Source of the DNA: Ruegeria lacuscaerulensis
Lineage (GTDB): Bacteria; Pseudomonadota; Alphaproteobacteria; Rhodobacterales; Rhodobacteraceae
Reading direction: 5' to 3'
DNA: 47,577 bases
Assembly: GCF_013031245.1 (NCBI RefSeq)
Contig: NZ_WPZL01000028.1
Coordinates: forward strand, 1-47,577
In this document: positions 44,534 to 47,577 of the stretch, piece after piece
Layout: every line of letters starts with the position of its first letter
Position numbering within the stretch: the stretch's first letter is position 1
The notes under the pieces: model-generated
What the model was told of the DNA's origin: nothing
Databases searched by the model: none
What the model saw: the letters and a program-made list of their open reading frames with translations, nothing else
Program-made: the position numbers and the translations under genes

Positions 44534-46086
44534 CAAACAAGCGAATTGTGATCGCAGGGTTTCAGCATGAAACCAACTGTTTTGGTGTGACAAAAGCCGG
44601 TCTGCACGAGTTTGAAATGGCGGATTCCTGGCCCGGTATGTTGCACGATGGACAGGTTATCTCGGGAACCGAGGGCATGAACCTTCCTATCGCTGGTTTT
44701 GCCGCAGCAGCAAAGGTGGTGGGGTTTGAGGTCTTTCCGGTACTGTGGTGCTCTGCCGAGCCATCCGCCCATGTAACGGATCATGCGTTCGAAACGATTT
44801 GTGCGATGATGTTGAGCGGAATTCAGGACGCAGGGCACATTGATGGCGTCTACCTAGATCTCCATGGGGCGATGGTCACCGAAAGCCTTGCTGACGGTGA
44901 AGGAGAAATTCTGCGTCGTGTACGTGAAGCCGTAGGTCCCGAAGTTCCAGTGATCGCAAGTTTGGATCTGCATGCCAATGTTTCCGCCAAGATGGTCGAA
45001 CAGGCGGACTACATGTCTATTTTTAGAACCTATCCTCATTTGGATATGGCTGACACGGGCGCACGATGCGTTCCTGTCCTGCAGCGCTTGTTAGCGGGCG
45101 AAAAACTATACAAGGCGTTCCAACCGGTGCCTTATCTTGTCCCCTTGCATGCACAGCATACAGGGTCTGCGCCGTTCAACGAAATTTATCAATTGCCGGC
45201 AAGATTTGAACAGCAGGAAGTCCTGGCTGAAATTGCTCTTGGTTTCACAGCGGCGGACTTCCCCGACACCGGCCCGTCTTGCGTTGTCTACGCATCCAAA
45301 GCCGAGAAAGCCGCCGCTGTCGCTGAAGAAATCGTCAACGTGTTTATGTCCCGGGAAGTCGATCTCGATTGCTCGATGTTGTCTCTGGAGGAAGCTGTTT
45401 CGACATGTCGTCAAAGGCGGGAAAAACCCGTTGTCCTCGCAGATGTCCAAGACAACGCTGGTGCCGGTGGAACCTCAGATACTACAGGGTTGCTGGCGGC
45501 ACTGATTGAGGGCGGGACGAAAAATGCATTGATGGGTTTGTTCCACGATCCGGAAAGTGCAAAACAAGCTCATGAAGCCGGTGAAGGTGCATTGGTCAAA
45601 CTGGCCATCGGCGCAAAGTCCGACTTGGCGGGAAATGTTCCGGTCAAAGCCGAGTTTGAAGTTCTGGCTTTGGGGGACGGCACTTGCCGCTATATCGGCG
45701 AAATGTATGGCGGTGGAGTAGCAACACTGGGCAAGACGGCAGCGCTGCGTCTGGTTGGACACGAGGCCGAGATTGACCTCATCGTCACAAGCATACGTAA
45801 CCAATGTCTGGATCGCGCACATTTCACGCACATCGGGCTGAATCCGACGAGCTATTCGGTGATTTGTGTCAAGAGCACCACACACTTTCGAGCAGACTTC
45901 GAACCGATTGCAGGAGATATATTCCCGGTCTCTTCGCCAGGTGCTTTTCTCTGCGACCTGGAAAAAGTCCCTTACGACTGTGTAACTAGAAGGTTGCCCT
46001 ACACTGGCGGCGCTTCATTTAGCCAACACAAAGGTATAGGCCCATTGAATTCTGAACATCCCATTCTGAAAGCGTTGCTTCCTTAG
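44530..46086 (+). CDS. M81-family metallopeptidase, MlrC-like
   Basis: 518-aa protein of the MlrC family, named after the microcystin-degrading linear-peptide hydrolase. Conserved metal-site blocks are GFQHETNCF (9-17), YLDLHGAMV near 107, SLDLHANVS near 144 and FRTYPHLDMADTGAR near 164. No signal peptide is visible, so it probably works in the cytoplasm on the compound brought in by the Dpp-type transporter. It is the last gene of the operon, starting by a four-base overlap. Many relatives stand beside ABC transporters and have no assigned substrate. Confidence 0.86.
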   Translation: MTNKRIVIAGFQHETNCFGVTKAGLHEFEMADSWPGMLHDGQVISGTEGMNLPIAGFAAAAKVVGFEVFPVLWCSAEPSAHVTDHAFETICAMMLSGIQDAGHIDGVYLDLHGAMVTESLADGEGEILRRVREAVGPEVPVIASLDLHANVSAKMVEQADYMSIFRTYPHLDMADTGARCVPVLQRLLAGEKLYKAFQPVPYLVPLHAQHTGSAPFNEIYQLPARFEQQEVLAEIALGFTAADFPDTGPSCVVYASKAEKAAAVAEEIVNVFMSREVDLDCSMLSLEEAVSTCRQRREKPVVLADVQDNAGAGGTSDTTGLLAALIEGGTKNALMGLFHDPESAKQAHEAGEGALVKLAIGAKSDLAGNVPVKAEFEVLALGDGTCRYIGEMYGGGVATLGKTAALRLVGHEAEIDLIVTSIRNQCLDRAHFTHIGLNPTSYSVICVKSTTHFRADFEPIAGDIFPVSSPGAFLCDLEKVPYDCVTRRLPYTGGASFSQHKGIGPLNSEHPILKALLP

Positions 46087-46150
46087 ATTTCGAACACAAC
46101 CGCTTGGCGCTAAATGTTTGAGTACCAAATTCGTTCCCCTTTTTCGCTAG

Positions 46151-46695
46151 GGTCAGGATTCATAACCAGTAGATGACGGTTGCTGCGAGTGCGACGGCTG
46201 ATAGGAAGACCTTGGGGCAGCGGTCATAGCGGGTCGCCACACGCCTCCAATCCTTGAGCCTGCCAAACATGATCTCGATGCGGTTTCGCCGCTTGTATCT
46301 GCGCTTGTCGTATTTGACCGGCGTCTTGCGTTGCTTTCTGCCGGGGATGCAGGCGCGTATCCCTTTGTCTTTCAACGCCCCTTGGAACCAGTCGGCGTCA
46401 TAGCCACGATCACCGAGCAGCCAGTCCACATTTGGTATGCTGCTGAGCAGAGCCCGAGCACCGATGTAGTCGCTGACTTGCCCGGCGGTAACGAACAGGT
46501 TGAGCGGGCGACCTTTGCTATCACAAATGGCATGCAGCTTGGTATTCATGCCGCCCTTGGTTCTACCGATCAGGCGGCCACGCCCCCCTTTTTCGCGGCC
46601 ATACTGGTCGCGGTGCGGTGGGCTTTGAGATAGGTCGCGTCAATCATGACAGTCCCCTTTTCGCCGTGCTCGGCGGCCAGGTCGGCCATCATCCG
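46151..46695 (-). mobile_element. IS5-family (IS427-like) element, truncated by an IS6 element
   Basis: The left end begins near 46151 right after CTAG, with GGTCAGGATTCATAACCAG as the probable terminal repeat. The element is read leftward. Its N-terminal transposase part ends abruptly at 46695, where the IS6 terminal repeat starts. The other end is not seen in the window, so the copy is incomplete here. The two reading frames overlap at an A5G6 run (46583-46593), which is a typical -1 frameshift site in this group. Confidence 0.75.
46160..46549 (-). CDS. IS5-family transposase, C-terminal frame (orfB)
   Basis: Catalytic part of the DDE transposase: LLGDRGYDADWF holds one Asp and RRNRIEIMFGRLKDWRR the Glu. 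Listed from its first Met. In an intact element it would be expressed by -1 frameshifting at the A5G6 run, continuing upstream in frame as GRGRLIGRTKGG. The first-frame part (MADLAAEHGEKGTVMIDATY..., stop at 46570) keeps the first Asp but lacks its N-terminus, so no functional transposase is expected. Confidence 0.7.
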   Translation of the reverse strand: MNTKLHAICDSKGRPLNLFVTAGQVSDYIGARALLSSIPNVDWLLGDRGYDADWFQGALKDKGIRACIPGRKQRKTPVKYDKRRYKRRNRIEIMFGRLKDWRRVATRYDRCPKVFLSAVALAATVIYWL

Positions 46696-47522
46696 GGATG
46701 TGTCGCAAACTTTTGGAATGGCCAGAGTAGCGACTTACCGGACACACTTATCCTGCGATCTCTTCAAATAACCGAAAGCCCGTCGTGGTAGTGCTGGGGA
46801 ATTGCTGCTTTCGGATCATGTTGGCGACTTCAATGCCGTCCAGAGTTGCTGATGCGGATCTGAACGATTTGAACCCGCACATGTGCCGTACGCGACGCTT
46901 GATAAACCGATGATCCTGTTCGATCAGGTTGTTTAAATACTTGGACCTGACTGTTTCGATTTTCGTTGGGCAACCAAACCGGTTAAGGATTTTGTTCACT
47001 TCTCGAATGCCCGCCGCGTTGGCTCCGCTTTTGTCGATGACGATCTTGCTCGGGATTCCATTTGACGACAGAGCTTTGGCAAAGAATCTGGCGGCCGCTG
47101 GACGGTTCCTACGCTCAGACAGCATGAAATCAAGGGTATTTCCTGCCTTGTCGACGGCCCGATAGAGGTACATCCATTTGCCGCGAACACAACTATAGGT
47201 CTCGTCCATTCGCCATGAACTCAGCGTTGGGCGTTTCTTCGATTGCGCTCTTGCTGCGATCATCGGTGAATACTTCACAACCCACCTGTTGAGAGTGGCA
47301 TGGTCCACCTGTACGCCGCGTTGAGCCATGATCTCTTCCAAATCACGATAGGACACCGTGTACCGCAGATAGAAGTACACAGCGTACAAAACTGCATCCT
47401 TGGGGAAATGACAGCCCTTCAATGAGATCATGCTCAAACAACCTGTTCGAAAACTATTCGACGAGAACAAACCTAAGATCACGCATGCGCGTCAACTTGA
47501 CCCCAGAGTTTGCGACACATCC
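46696..47522 (-). mobile_element. Complete IS6-family insertion sequence
   Basis: Terminal repeats GGATGTGTCGCAAACT (46696-46711) and its reverse complement (47507-47522) bound an 827-bp element with one transposase gene on the minus strand. The flanking eight bases (ATCATCCG to the left, ATACGATC to the right) do not match, so there is no target duplication. Moreover, the IS5 sequence does not visibly resume on the right. This suggests an IS6-mediated deletion or recombination rather than a simple insertion. The last 55 bases of the window carry no recognisable feature. Confidence 0.85.
46748..47431 (-). CDS. IS6-family transposase
   Basis: 227-aa DDE transposase. The catalytic residues are Asp in WRMDETY, Asp in IVIDKSGAN and Glu in LIEQDHRFIKRR, with the C-terminal GFKSFRSASATLDGIE block. 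The start at 47431 (MISLKGCHFPKD) is the usual family N-terminus; an upstream in-frame Met at 47482 would add 17 non-conserved residues. The frame is intact, so the element could be active. Confidence 0.87.
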   Translation of the reverse strand: MISLKGCHFPKDAVLYAVYFYLRYTVSYRDLEEIMAQRGVQVDHATLNRWVVKYSPMIAARAQSKKRPTLSSWRMDETYSCVRGKWMYLYRAVDKAGNTLDFMLSERRNRPAAARFFAKALSSNGIPSKIVIDKSGANAAGIREVNKILNRFGCPTKIETVRSKYLNNLIEQDHRFIKRRVRHMCGFKSFRSASATLDGIEVANMIRKQQFPSTTTTGFRLFEEIAG

Positions 47523-47577
47523 ATACGATCGAGATCATCGGATGTTCCATTCGAAACGCATCGAGCATTCCGCTCAA

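Noticed and set aside
46688..47530. Eight-base target duplication for the IS6 element
   Set aside because: The octamers on either side (ATCATCCG and ATACGATC) do not match.

Overview
The window looks like chromosomal DNA of a marine alphaproteobacterium of the Roseobacter group (Rhodobacteraceae). This is inferred from moderately high GC, protein styles typical of that group (Tat-exported CpdB, UgpBAEC, class III cyclase-TPR proteins, Dpp-type transporters clustered with MlrC-type peptidases) and IS5/IS6-family elements. No rRNA, tRNA, CRISPR array or prophage was recognised. Nothing was run; all assignments rest on reading motifs, gene order and signals by eye.

Layout. (1) 298-7025: a Tat-exported 2',3'-cyclic nucleotidase (cpdB) and a ugpBAEC glycerol-3-phosphate-type ABC transporter. 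(2) 7558-9435: a class III nucleotide cyclase joined to a membrane segment, a TolB-like domain and TPRs, with a structured leader that places its ribosome-binding site in a hairpin loop. (3) 9754-10499: a frameshifted LAS-type zinc peptidase gene. (4) 10651-20053: two divergent units around a LacI-type regulator. Leftward are an ABC transporter (ATPase, binding protein, two permeases), an inositol-monophosphatase-family phosphatase and a TIM-barrel isomerase. Rightward are lacI, a 2H cyclic phosphodiesterase and a Na/Pi transporter with a PhoU-like tail. Tandem and inverted operator-like sites lie in the divergent gap. I read this as a candidate system for importing a phosphorylated (possibly cyclic-phosphate) sugar or polyol, removing the phosphate inside the cell and moving the Pi across the membrane.

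(5) 20106-20400: a fragment of an acetyltransferase gene joined to an old IS6-family remnant. (6) 20428-28338: a TetR-controlled acyl-CoA cluster (CitE-like lyase, TetR, acyl-CoA dehydrogenase; divergently, carboxylase beta and alpha, MaoC hydratase and a broken alpha-methylacyl-CoA racemase). Its gene content parallels the mycobacterial leucine cluster around Rv2498c, where a CitE-like enzyme replaces classical HMG-CoA lyase. A palindrome sits between the -35 and -10 of the carboxylase promoter. (7) 28408-34006: a lipoprotein, an exported HCxxGxxR phosphatase, two LysR regulators, an exported double SnoaL-like protein and a Tat-exported intradiol-dioxygenase-like protein.

(8) 34626-46086: an XRE-type regulator divergent from a tight eight-gene operon: CocE/NonD ester hydrolase, Dpp-type ABC transporter (five genes), YtcJ-like amidohydrolase and MlrC-like M81 metallopeptidase. 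It suggests uptake and stepwise hydrolysis of an unknown acylated or peptide-like compound. (9) 46151-47522: an IS5-family element cut off by an apparently intact IS6-family element.

Two cross-cutting patterns: a degenerate intergenic repeat present in at least three clear copies (7279, 9603, 34127), with weaker matches near 85 and 2401; and a strong hairpin directly after the binding-protein gene in all three ABC operons.
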